Source: DASZTU01 sp035493835 (GTDB taxonomy: Bacteria > Pseudomonadota > Alphaproteobacteria > Rhizobiales > Devosiaceae). Taken from it: a stretch of 5,606 bases of DNA. Under the pieces are notes generated by a model. It worked only from the letters and a program-made list of their open reading frames with translations, did not search any database and was not told where the DNA came from. The position numbers and the translations under genes were made by a program. Below are positions 1-4,949 of the stretch, piece by piece. How positions within the stretch are numbered: position 1 is the first letter of the stretch; every line of letters begins with the position of its first letter. The stretch spans positions 1-5,606 of the forward strand of contig DATJHO010000150.1 in NCBI GenBank assembly GCA_035493835.1, written 5' to 3'.

Positions 1-35
1 GGATGGGCGACTGCCGTCCGTAATATGAAGTCCCG

Positions 36-57
36 TTAAGCGGGCTTTAACCATAAT
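36..57 (+). promoter_or_regulatory. CtrA-like binding box with a nearby -10-like element
   Basis: The sequence shows TTAA (36-39), seven bases GCGGGCT (40-46), then TTAACCAT (47-54). This matches both the full CtrA consensus TTAA-N7-TTAA and the half-site form TTAACCAT. CtrA is the cell-cycle response regulator of alphaproteobacteria. CATAAT at 52-57 resembles a sigma-70 -10 element, but no good -35 lies 17 bases upstream of it. If CATAAT is used, the box overlaps the promoter core, which would favour repression; if the box replaces the -35, transcription would start near 75-80. The direction and the target gene (queC, a short RNA, or a gene left of the window) are inference. The box also overlaps an imperfect hairpin (CCCG 32-35 with CGGG 41-44), so an alternative reading is the tail of an upstream gene. 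Confidence 0.5.
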
Positions 58-158
58 CCGGCTATGAGGGCGCTGTGCCCTTCTTCGGCACGCTTTCCTC
101 CCTTTCGGGCCGATGCCCGAACAACTGGGCCGCCCGATTCGAGCGGCCCTATTTTTTT
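58..158 (+). ncRNA. Structured queC leader or short terminated RNA (candidate)
   Basis: About 100 bases with no convincing reading frame but several hairpins: GTGCC 75-79 with GGCAC 87-91; CGGGC 106-110 with GCCCG 115-119, extendable by one T-A pair; and the terminator stem 127-149. The sequence GGGCCG occurs at 107-112 and again at 127-132, and both copies can pair with the single CGGCCC at 144-149. The first hairpin and the terminator therefore have competing pairings, as in attenuators. I do not recognise a known family: it lacks the A-rich tail expected of a preQ1-I aptamer, and I see no 6S, tmRNA, SRP or RNase P core. It may be a conditional leader of queC-queE, a small RNA of roughly 80-100 bases, or just the 3' untranslated end of an upstream gene. 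The boundaries are approximate. Confidence 0.35.
127..158 (+). terminator. Rho-independent terminator upstream of queC
   Basis: A perfect 7-bp GC stem, GGGCCGC (127-133) with GCGGCCC (143-149), has a 9-base loop and is followed by TA and seven T residues (152-158). This is a textbook intrinsic terminator for rightward transcription. It ends 17 bases before the queC ATG at 176, which leaves no room for a separate queC promoter. Transcripts reaching queC must therefore start upstream and read through, so the element either attenuates queC or ends a short upstream RNA. The loop contains GATTC, a GANTC (CcrM-type) methylation site, probably by chance. Confidence 0.85.
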
Positions 159-188
159 GTGCGCCGGGACCCTAGATGGCGGCGCAAA
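157..188 (+). promoter_or_regulatory. Hairpin enclosing the first queC start codon
   Basis: TGCGCCG (160-166) pairs perfectly with CGGCGCA (180-186), leaving a 13-base loop (167-179) that holds the ATG at 176-178. Allowing G159 as a bulge, T157-T158 can also pair with A187-A188, extending the stem to the second in-frame ATG at 188. The weak Shine-Dalgarno-like GGGA (166-169) is partly inside the stem. Such a fold could hinder or position initiation at queC. It overlaps the T-tract of the terminator only at its base. Translational control is inference. Confidence 0.4.
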
Positions 189-874
189 TGAGCAATGATC
201 TGAACAAGTCGGCGGTCGTCCTGCTGTCCGGGGGGCTGGACTCGATGGTTTGCGCCGGTCTGGCCCGCGAGGCCGGCTTTTCGGTGCTCGCGCTTACCAT
301 CGACTATAACCAGCGGCATCGGGTCGAGCTCGAGGCGGCGAAGCGGATCGCGGCCGAGCTCGCCGACCGGCATGTCGTCCTGCCGCTTGATCTTACGGCC
401 TTCGGCGGATCGGCCCTGACCAGCGACATCGACGTGCCGAAGGAGGGTGTGGAAGAAGGGATTCCGGTGACCTATGTCCCGGCGCGCAACACGGTCTTTC
501 TCAGCTTGGCGCTGGCCTGGGCGGAGGCATTGGGCGCTCGCGACCTGTATGTCGGCGTCAATGCGCTCGACTATTCGGGCTATCCCGATTGCCGCCCGGA
601 ATTCATCGCCGCGTTCGAGGCCCTGGCCAACAAGGCGACCAAGGCCGGGGTAGAGGGCGATGGCTTCACGATCCATGCTCCGCTCCAGCACATGAGCAAG
701 GCCGATATTGCCCGCGAGGCGGCGCGGCTCGGGCTTGACGCAGGGCTGAGCCACAGTTGCTACGATCCGGCACCGGACGGAGCCGCATGCGGCCTTTGCG
801 ACGCTTGCCGGCTGCGAGCGAAGGGCTTCGAGGAAGCGGGCCTCCCCGATCCAACGAGATATGTTTCGGCATGA
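176..874 (+). CDS. queC: 7-cyano-7-deazaguanine synthase QueC
   Basis: QueC converts 7-carboxy-7-deazaguanine (CDG) to 7-cyano-7-deazaguanine (preQ0) using ATP and ammonia, the last step before preQ0 enters queuosine synthesis; it is cytosolic. The 232-residue protein fits the family length. The N-terminal ATP-pyrophosphatase P-loop SGGLDS is at residues 18-23, the substrate region has VPARNTVFLS near residue 100, and the zinc site is formed by Cys195, Cys205, Cys208 and Cys211 (SCY followed by CGLCDAC). The start at 176 has a weak GGGA six bases upstream; a second in-frame ATG at 188 would give MSNDLNKSAVV and is equally plausible, because the conserved part begins only at about residue 13. 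The stop overlaps the queE start by four bases, so the two are co-translated. A terminator and a start-codon hairpin precede the gene. Confidence 0.95.
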   Translation: MAAQMSNDLNKSAVVLLSGGLDSMVCAGLAREAGFSVLALTIDYNQRHRVELEAAKRIAAELADRHVVLPLDLTAFGGSALTSDIDVPKEGVEEGIPVTYVPARNTVFLSLALAWAEALGARDLYVGVNALDYSGYPDCRPEFIAAFEALANKATKAGVEGDGFTIHAPLQHMSKADIAREAARLGLDAGLSHSCYDPAPDGAACGLCDACRLRAKGFEEAGLPDPTRYVSA

Positions 875-1503
875 GCTACGCGGTCAAAGAAGCGTTCTTG
901 ACCCTTCAGGGAGAAGGCATTCAGTCCGGTAGCCGCGCGGTCTTCCTGCGCTTCGCCGGCTGCAATTTGTGGAGCGGCCGGGAGCAGGACCGTGCCACGG
1001 CACAGTGCAATTTCTGCGACACCGACTTCGTCGGAACGGATGGGCCCGGCGGGGGAAAATTTGCCGCCGCAGAACAGTTGGCGGCCCATATCGAAGCGCT
1101 TTGGGGCGAGGGGATGGATCACCGGCTGGTGGTCATCACGGGCGGTGAGCCGATGCTCCAGCTCGATCATGCACTGATCGACGCGTTGCATGCGCTGGGC
1201 TTCCGCATCGCAGTTGAAAGCAATGGCACCATTGCCGCCGCTCCCGGGATCGATTGGCTGTGCATCAGCCCCAAGGCAGGTACCGAGGTGGTCCAGCGGT
1301 CAGGGAATGAGCTGAAGCTGGTCTGGCCCCAAAAGGGGATCGATCCCGCAGATCTTGAAGGCTGGGATTTTAGCCATTTCCTGGTCCAGCCGATGGACTG
1401 CGCGGATACTCAAGCAAGCTATGATGCGGCGACGGCGTTGGCGATGGAGCGGCCCAAGTGGCGGCTGACGCTCCAGGCACACAAGGTGGTTGGGCTCAAA
1501 TAG
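871..1503 (+). CDS. queE: 7-carboxy-7-deazaguanine synthase QueE (radical SAM)
   Basis: QueE is a radical S-adenosylmethionine enzyme that contracts 6-carboxy-tetrahydropterin to 7-carboxy-7-deazaguanine, the substrate of QueC encoded just upstream. The ATG at 871 overlaps the queC TGA (ATGA) and gives 210 residues, the usual size; an open frame continues upstream to 757, but only inside queC. The N-terminus has the family motif LQGEG (12-16). The 4Fe-4S cluster cysteines are Cys31, Cys46 and Cys49, a CX14CX2C pattern in place of the standard radical-SAM CX3CX2C. This expanded loop is known from the Burkholderia-type QueE. The SAM-binding GGEP is at 91-94, and the C-terminus reads LQAHKVVGLK, typical of the family. 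QueD and GTP cyclohydrolase, which make the substrate, are not in the window. Confidence 0.95.
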   Translation: MSYAVKEAFLTLQGEGIQSGSRAVFLRFAGCNLWSGREQDRATAQCNFCDTDFVGTDGPGGGKFAAAEQLAAHIEALWGEGMDHRLVVITGGEPMLQLDHALIDALHALGFRIAVESNGTIAAAPGIDWLCISPKAGTEVVQRSGNELKLVWPQKGIDPADLEGWDFSHFLVQPMDCADTQASYDAATALAMERPKWRLTLQAHKVVGLK

Positions 1504-1504
1504 C

Positions 1505-1536
1505 AAAAGGGGCCGCCGGACGTGCCGGCGGCCCCT
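1505..1536 (-). terminator. Hairpin terminator between queE and the lipoprotein gene
   Basis: An 11-bp perfect stem, GGGGCCGCCGG (1509-1519) with CCGGCGGCCCC (1525-1535), has a 5-base loop and lies right after the queE stop codon. On the minus strand it is followed by TTTT (complement of 1505-1508), so it fits best as the terminator of the leftward lipoprotein gene. On the plus strand only one T follows, but the strong stem may still help end the queC-queE transcript or protect its 3' end. Confidence 0.75.
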
Positions 1537-1547
1537 CGAAACCGTGA

Positions 1548-1563
1548 GCCGCTCTAGAGCGGC
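1548..1563. repeat. 16-bp perfect palindrome
   Basis: GCCGCTCTAGAGCGGC is fully self-complementary and lies between the lipoprotein stop codon and the hairpin terminator. On RNA it would make a second stem-loop just before the terminator in the leftward transcript; on DNA it could be a dimeric protein site. No function is shown. There is no T-tract beside it. Confidence 0.6.
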
Positions 1564-1576
1564 CCAACGCGCCTCA

Positions 1577-1813
1577 TTACTGGGCGTTGGTCGTTGCTGC
1601 GTTCGCGTCCGTCGCATTGGCGTCGGTGGCGTTCGCATCCATCGTCATGTTGGCGTCCGTGTTGGTGGTCGCGTCGATGGCGGTGGTGTCGTTGGCGACG
1701 ACGTTCTCGGTGGTGAGAGTCTCGTCGACGTTCATGGTATTTTCAGCGGCTTCGTTGCTGCTGCAAGCCGAAACTGCCAGGGCCGCACCAGCGACCAGGA
1801 TAAGAGCACGCAT
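1577..1813 (-). CDS. Small lipoprotein with Asn/Asp/Thr/Ala-rich tail
   Basis: This gene encodes a 78-residue predicted lipoprotein. A short basic start (MRAL), a hydrophobic stretch (residues 4-16) and the lipobox VSAC put the lipidated cysteine at residue 17, so the mature protein would be about 62 residues anchored in the periplasm or outer membrane. The mature part is low-complexity, made almost only of A, T, N, D, M and E, acidic and without any recognisable domain; near the C-terminus it has DANAT/DANAT/DANAA five-residue repeats. The start is supported by AAGGGAG about six bases upstream of ATG. Function is unknown; a disordered envelope lipoprotein is the most that can be said. It is followed by a GC hairpin with a T-tract on its own strand. 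The spacer 1814-1899 to lipB contains a small hairpin (GGCGG 1844-1848 with CCGCC 1854-1858) and no clear promoter. Confidence 0.8.
   Translation of the reverse strand: MRALILVAGAALAVSACSSNEAAENTMNVDETLTTENVVANDTTAIDATTNTDANMTMDANATDANATDANAATTNAQ
1595..1639 (-). repeat. Three degenerate 15-bp tandem repeats inside the lipoprotein gene
   Basis: Three consecutive 15-base units (1625-1639, 1610-1624, 1595-1609 in coding order) encode DANAT, DANAT and DANAA. The units differ mostly at third codon positions, which suggests an old duplication kept at the protein level rather than a recent slippage product. A related DANMTM unit lies just upstream in coding order. Because the unit is a multiple of three, copy-number change would not shift the frame. 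Confidence 0.65.
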
Positions 1814-1899
1814 TCAAAACTCCCTTGATTGTCAGACCTGCTTGGCGGCTGCCCCGCCTTTGCAAATCGCGCGCACAATAGTCGGGAGGGTTGCGCGCC

Positions 1900-2568
1900 T
1901 CAAGCGGCTTGTGAGATATCTCTTAAAGCATTGAGAAAAGACGGAAATGTCCGTTTCAGGGCGTCATCGAGCCGCTCGATCGAGCTATCTTGGCCGAGCG
2001 ACGCCAGGCTCGTCACGCCATATTCTGCGATCCCGCAGGGCACGATTCCGCCAAAGTGGGAGAGGTCCGGCGCGACGTTGATCGAGAAGCCGTGGAGAGT
2101 AACCCAACGCTTCACCCGCACGCCAATTGCCCCGATCTTGGCTTCGGTTGGCCCATGTCCCGTCCAAATACCGATCCGGCCGGGCTCCCGCCTTGCTTCC
2201 ACGCCGAGTTCGGCGAGTGCGGCGATCATCCAGCCTTCGAGCGAATGAACGAAACAGCGGATGTCGCGCCCGCGCTTTTCGAGGTCGAGCACCAAATAGC
2301 CGACCCGCTGCCCGGGCCCGTGGTAGGTGTAGCGTCCGCCGCGCCCAGCCTCAAAGACCGGGAATCCGAGCGGGTTGGTGAGCTCGGCCGGATCGGCGCT
2401 GGTGCCGGCAGTGAACAGCGGCGGATGTTCCAGCAGCCACAGCAGTTCCCGGGCCTCCCCCGCGCGAACGGCAGCGGCGCGCGCCTCCATCTCGGCAAGC
2501 GCGGTCTCATAGGGCACCGGCCCGTCGCTGACCTTCCATTCGATCCCGTCGATCATCGAGCGCGACAT
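1900..2568 (-). CDS. lipB: Octanoyltransferase LipB (lipoyl(octanoyl) transferase)
   Basis: LipB moves the octanoyl group from octanoyl-acyl carrier protein to the conserved lysine of lipoyl domains (pyruvate and 2-oxoglutarate dehydrogenases, glycine cleavage H protein), the first step of lipoate assembly; it is cytosolic. From the chosen start the protein is 222 residues. The family signature RGGRYTYHGPGQ spans 76-87. The catalytic pair is Lys144 (AKIGAIG) and Cys178 (VPCGI), 34 residues apart as in E. coli LipB (K135/C169). The start is uncertain: in-frame ATGs lie at 2583, 2568 and 2556, with a TTG at 2592, and none has a strong Shine-Dalgarno sequence. I chose 2568 because conserved sequence starts at IEWKVSDGP and GGGG lies just upstream. 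It is divergent from the membrane-protein gene and upstream of the lipoprotein gene on the same strand. Confidence 0.93.
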   Translation of the reverse strand: MSRSMIDGIEWKVSDGPVPYETALAEMEARAAAVRAGEARELLWLLEHPPLFTAGTSADPAELTNPLGFPVFEAGRGGRYTYHGPGQRVGYLVLDLEKRGRDIRCFVHSLEGWMIAALAELGVEARREPGRIGIWTGHGPTEAKIGAIGVRVKRWVTLHGFSINVAPDLSHFGGIVPCGIAEYGVTSLASLGQDSSIERLDDALKRTFPSFLNALRDISQAA

Positions 2569-2597
2569 GGCCCCGAGTTCCATCTTGGGCAAGGGCG

Positions 2598-2626
2598 TTG
2601 CCAGCGAAAGCCTTGCTCCGCATAAC
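2598..2626 (+). promoter_or_regulatory. Sigma-70-type promoter for the membrane-protein gene
   Basis: TTGCCA (2598-2603) matches five of six -35 consensus bases, and CATAAC (2621-2626) matches four of six -10 bases, with a 17-base spacer, the optimum. Transcription would start near 2633, giving a leader of about 20 bases that contains the GGGGA ribosome site (2644-2648) five bases before the ATG at 2654. It lies in the short divergent spacer shared with lipB, for which I see no equally good leftward promoter. Confidence 0.5.
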
Positions 2627-2653
2627 AGCGGCGATCAACCAACGGGGAATGTC

Positions 2654-3478
2654 ATGAGCAGTCTGTCGATTAGCCGGGCCTGGGACGAAGCCAAGGCCGC
2701 CCTGCAAGCCAACCGGCGGCTGATCGTGCCAGTCGCGCTCGGCATGATCCTCCTGCCGGCGGTCATTGCGTCCATGGTCGAACCGCAGGTGCCGGCGGGC
2801 GAACAGCCGCCGCCCGGACTGTGGATGCTGGTGGTGCTGGCAATGATCTTCGTCATGTTCATTGGCCAGTTGGCGATGGTTCTGATGGTGAACGGATGGC
2901 GAGGGAATGTGGGGCAGGCGCTGGGCCAGGCCTCTCGCCGGGCGCCGACGCTGATCCTCGCCGCGCTGATGATCGGTATCGTCATCATCCTGACCTTTTC
3001 GTTGATCCTCGCGATTGGCATGGGCCGATCGATCGAGAGTGGCGAATTCGACTGGAGCAGCGTCAGTGGAGTTGGCTGGGTGCTGCTTTGCCTGGCCTTT
3101 GCTGCGCTAATCTATCTTTCCGTGCGATTGCTGTTGCTGGTGGCGGTCGTGGCGATGGAAAATCTTGGGCCGATCGCGTCGATCCGGCGGGTGTTTGCGC
3201 TCACTTCCGGCCACTTCTGGCGGCTGCTGGGCTTCCTGCTGATCCTGATGGTCGGGTTCTTCGTGGTGGCACTGACGGTCGGGGCGGTGATTGGGGCCCT
3301 GGTCACGCTGGTGGCCGGACGGCCCGAGCCCTGGTCGATCTCGCTTTTGCTGGTCGCGCTGACCGGCGGCCTGGTCCAGGCGGGATTTGTGATGGTCTAT
3401 ACGGCGATGCTGGCGCGGATCTACGTTCAGCTGAGCGCCGGACAGGCGAGCGTCCCGGAGGTCAGCCGAGAAGGCTGA
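2654..3478 (+). CDS. Six-helix integral membrane protein (GPDPase membrane-domain-like)
   Basis: This gene encodes a 274-residue inner-membrane protein with about six hydrophobic segments (roughly 23-41, 57-79, 98-122, 140-167, 189-220 and 228-256). No signal peptide, catalytic motif or soluble domain is visible. The stretch SIRRVFALTSGHFWRLLGF (177-195) resembles the 'lRRSwxLtxGxFWRlfG' signature of the glycerophosphoryl diester phosphodiesterase membrane-domain family, whose stand-alone members are uncharacterised; the assignment is from memory of the pattern and only moderately sure. An N-terminal amphipathic stretch (SRAWDEAKAALQANRR) precedes the first helix. The start at 2654 has GGGGA five bases upstream and a promoter before that; the open frame further upstream to 2567 overlaps lipB and is not used. 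It ends three bases from the convergent hemF stop. Role unknown. Confidence 0.85.
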   Translation: MSSLSISRAWDEAKAALQANRRLIVPVALGMILLPAVIASMVEPQVPAGEQPPPGLWMLVVLAMIFVMFIGQLAMVLMVNGWRGNVGQALGQASRRAPTLILAALMIGIVIILTFSLILAIGMGRSIESGEFDWSSVSGVGWVLLCLAFAALIYLSVRLLLLVAVVAMENLGPIASIRRVFALTSGHFWRLLGFLLILMVGFFVVALTVGAVIGALVTLVAGRPEPWSISLLLVALTGGLVQAGFVMVYTAMLARIYVQLSAGQASVPEVSREG

Positions 3479-3481
3479 ACT

Positions 3482-4324
3482 TCAACGCCATTTCGCCAAG
3501 GGCGGCAGGCTCATCAAAATGGCGTCGATGTTGCCGCCGGTCTTGAGCCCGAACAGAGTCCCCCGGTCGTAGAGCAGGTTGAACTCCACATAGCGGCCGC
3601 GGAACTCGAGCAGCGTGCCGATATCTGCATCGGTGAACGGCGTTTCCATCCGCTTGCGGACGATCTGCGGGAAAATGTCGAGAAACGCCTCACCCACGTC
3701 GCGGGTAAAGGCGAAATGCTCCTCGAAATGGCCTTCGAGCCGGTCGTAGAAAATCCCGCCGACGCCGCGGGCGCGCTTGCGGTGGGGCAGCCAGAAATAC
3801 TCCTCCGCCCATTTGGAAAAGCGCGGATAGAAGGTCGGGTCGTGAGCCGCGCAGGCCGCGCGCATCCGCGCATGGAAGGCGTCGGTATCTTCTTCGTAGG
3901 GAATTGCCGGATTGAGGTCGGCGCCACCGCCGAACCAGCGCCGCGTGGTCGTCAGGAAACGGGTGTTCATATGGACGGCCGGGACGTGCGGGTTGGCCAT
4001 GTGCGCGACGAGGCTGATACCCGTTGCGAAGAAGTTCGGATCCTCCTCCGCGCCCGGGATTTGCCTGGCGAACTCTTCCGAGAAGCGCCCGCCGACGGTC
4101 GAGACGTTAACCCCGACCTTTTCGAACACCTTGCCCGCCATTTGGCCGCGGACTCCGCCGCCTCCAGGCGAGCCGTCCTCGTCGGTCCGGTCCCAGGGGA
4201 TGAACTCGAAGCGCGCATCGCTGCCGGCCTCTCGCTCGATCGCCTCGAATTCAGCGCAAATTCGGTCGCGGAGCGATTCGAACCAATCGCGGGCGGCCTG
4301 TTGCTGGTTATCGAGCGGGGTCAT
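3482..4324 (-). CDS. hemF: Oxygen-dependent coproporphyrinogen III oxidase HemF
   Basis: HemF oxidatively decarboxylates two propionate groups of coproporphyrinogen III to give protoporphyrinogen IX, using O2, in haem synthesis; it is a soluble homodimer. The 280-residue protein carries the family blocks in order: VHMNTRF (118-123 region), WFGGGADLNP (130-139), KWAEEYF (171-177), RGVGGIFYD (186-194), YVEFNLLYDRGT (245-256) and FGLKTGGN (258-265), ending LPPLAKWR. The E. coli type has about 20 more residues after that point, so the tail is short here; no frameshift is seen, and the active-site blocks are complete. The ATG at 4324 overlaps the trmL TGA by four bases (ATGA), implying translational coupling; the frame stays open further upstream inside trmL. 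The pair supports aerobic haem supply next to the haem-using bc1 operon. Confidence 0.96.
   Translation of the reverse strand: MTPLDNQQQAARDWFESLRDRICAEFEAIEREAGSDARFEFIPWDRTDEDGSPGGGGVRGQMAGKVFEKVGVNVSTVGGRFSEEFARQIPGAEEDPNFFATGISLVAHMANPHVPAVHMNTRFLTTTRRWFGGGADLNPAIPYEEDTDAFHARMRAACAAHDPTFYPRFSKWAEEYFWLPHRKRARGVGGIFYDRLEGHFEEHFAFTRDVGEAFLDIFPQIVRKRMETPFTDADIGTLLEFRGRYVEFNLLYDRGTLFGLKTGGNIDAILMSLPPLAKWR
3485..3525. repeat. Inverted repeat at the convergent gene ends
   Basis: ACGCCATTT (3485-3493) pairs with AAATGGCGT (3517-3525), nine base pairs, and a smaller stem CGCC (3494-3497) with GGCG (3501-3504) nests inside. It lies in the last codons of hemF and directly after the stop of the membrane-protein gene. 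No T-tract follows on either strand, so it is not a classic intrinsic terminator, but it is the only stem-loop near this convergent junction and may act as a pause or 3' protection element. Confidence 0.45.
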
Positions 4325-4770
4325 GCTGGCAATCCATCGGTTTGGCGCAGCGCCTCGCCGAGGGCGATCGCCGCGGCAGTGGCGAGATTGAAGGAACGCA
4401 CTTCGGCGCAGATCGGCAATTTGAGCTTCGCGTCGCAGGCCCCGGCGATATCGGGCGTTACCCCGCCGCTTTCCTTGCCGAACAGCAGGATGTCGTTGGG
4501 CTCGAAGCTGAAAACGTAGGGCGAGGAATCGCCTTTGGTGGTAAACAGCACCAGGCGGCCTGGAGTGATCGCGCGGAATGCGTCGAAGGAGGCGTGCCGG
4601 GTCACGTCGACATGGTCGATATAGTCCATCGCCGTTCGCCTGACCCTCCTGTCGTCCCATTCAAAGCCCATCGGCTCGATCAGGTCGACCGCTACCCCCA
4701 TGCATGCTCCGAGGCGCATGACAGCACCGACATTGCCGGCGATTTCGGGCTCAAACAGACACAACCGCAT
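4321..4770 (-). CDS. trmL: tRNA (cytidine/uridine(34)-2'-O)-methyltransferase TrmL
   Basis: TrmL is a SPOUT-class methyltransferase that uses SAM to methylate the 2'-OH of the wobble nucleotide in certain tRNA-Leu species. The 149-residue protein is the size of the minimal single-domain family. Its three SPOUT motifs are present: PEIAGNVGAVMRLG (8-21, with Asn13 and Arg19), ILLFGKESGGV (94-104) and VRSFNLATAAAIALGEALRQ (124-143), which form the knotted SAM site. Motif two has Lys99 where many members have Arg. I start at 4770 because MRLCLFEPEIAGN matches the usual N-terminus; the frame stays open to an ATG at 4920, but the extra 50 residues look unrelated. No strong ribosome site is seen before 4770. 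It is the first gene of a trmL-hemF pair, divergent from petA. Confidence 0.92.
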   Translation of the reverse strand: MRLCLFEPEIAGNVGAVMRLGACMGVAVDLIEPMGFEWDDRRVRRTAMDYIDHVDVTRHASFDAFRAITPGRLVLFTTKGDSSPYVFSFEPNDILLFGKESGGVTPDIAGACDAKLKLPICAEVRSFNLATAAAIALGEALRQTDGLPA

Positions 4771-4949
4771 GGCGTGCGGATAGTCGCGATGCGGCTTACC
4801 GCACAAGCCGGGCCGTTCGACGGCAATTTGCCCATTTGCATTGACCGGGTGAGACGCTATCAGGCCCGCCAACCGCTCCGGCACCACCGGTGGCGGATCG
4901 TATCCAATGCCGTTCGGCATCGCGCGAAATTTCGGTCTTAAGGGTGAGC
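4771..4949. promoter_or_regulatory. Divergent trmL/petA spacer with clustered inverted repeats
   Basis: This spacer must hold promoters for both the trmL-hemF and petA-petB transcripts. Within 51 bases it has four small inverted repeats: CCACCGGTGG (4884-4893), GGAT-CGT-ATCC (4895-4905), ATGCCG-TT-CGGCAT (4907-4920) and CGAAATTTCG (4925-4934). The petA ribosome site AAGGGTGAG (4940-4948) follows. A TTGACC -35-like word (4841-4846) has no matching -10 at 16-18 bases. The repeats could be operators or chance in GC-rich DNA; no regulator is assigned. Confidence 0.35.

Noticed and set aside
1..39. Possible 3' end of a coding gene (frame 1 open to TAA at 37-39)
   Set aside because: Only 12 codons are visible with no recognisable family signature, and all three frames stop within 39 bases. 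It cannot be supported from this window.
1327..1347. CCCC-AAAA-GGGG and GGGATCGATCCC symmetric words inside queE
   Set aside because: They fall in conserved coding sequence and are small GC-rich palindromes expected by chance; nothing suggests a separate function.
1913..1922. GAGATATCTC palindrome near the lipB stop
   Set aside because: It is a 10-base palindrome within lipB codons, with no partner site or promoter context.
1587..1934. Open frame on the plus strand opposite the lipoprotein gene, with a hydrophobic-looking V/A/S-rich translation
   Set aside because: It is the antisense reading of the low-complexity A/T/N/D repeats; the minus-strand frame has a lipobox and ribosome site, and this one has neither a good start nor a domain.
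4325..4660. Upstream in-frame extension of HemF
   Set aside because: It lies wholly inside trmL in another frame; the ATGA overlap gives the natural start at 4324.
4841..4862. TTGACC with CTATCA as a petA promoter
   Set aside because: The spacer is only 10 bases, far from the 16-18 needed, and no -10 element lies at the right distance.
4771..4920. N-terminal extension of TrmL by 50 residues to the ATG at 4920
   Set aside because: The canonical TrmL N-terminus begins at MRLCLFEPEIAGN; the extra residues are proline-rich and show no family pattern, and the spacer must hold two promoters. A longer protein is not excluded.
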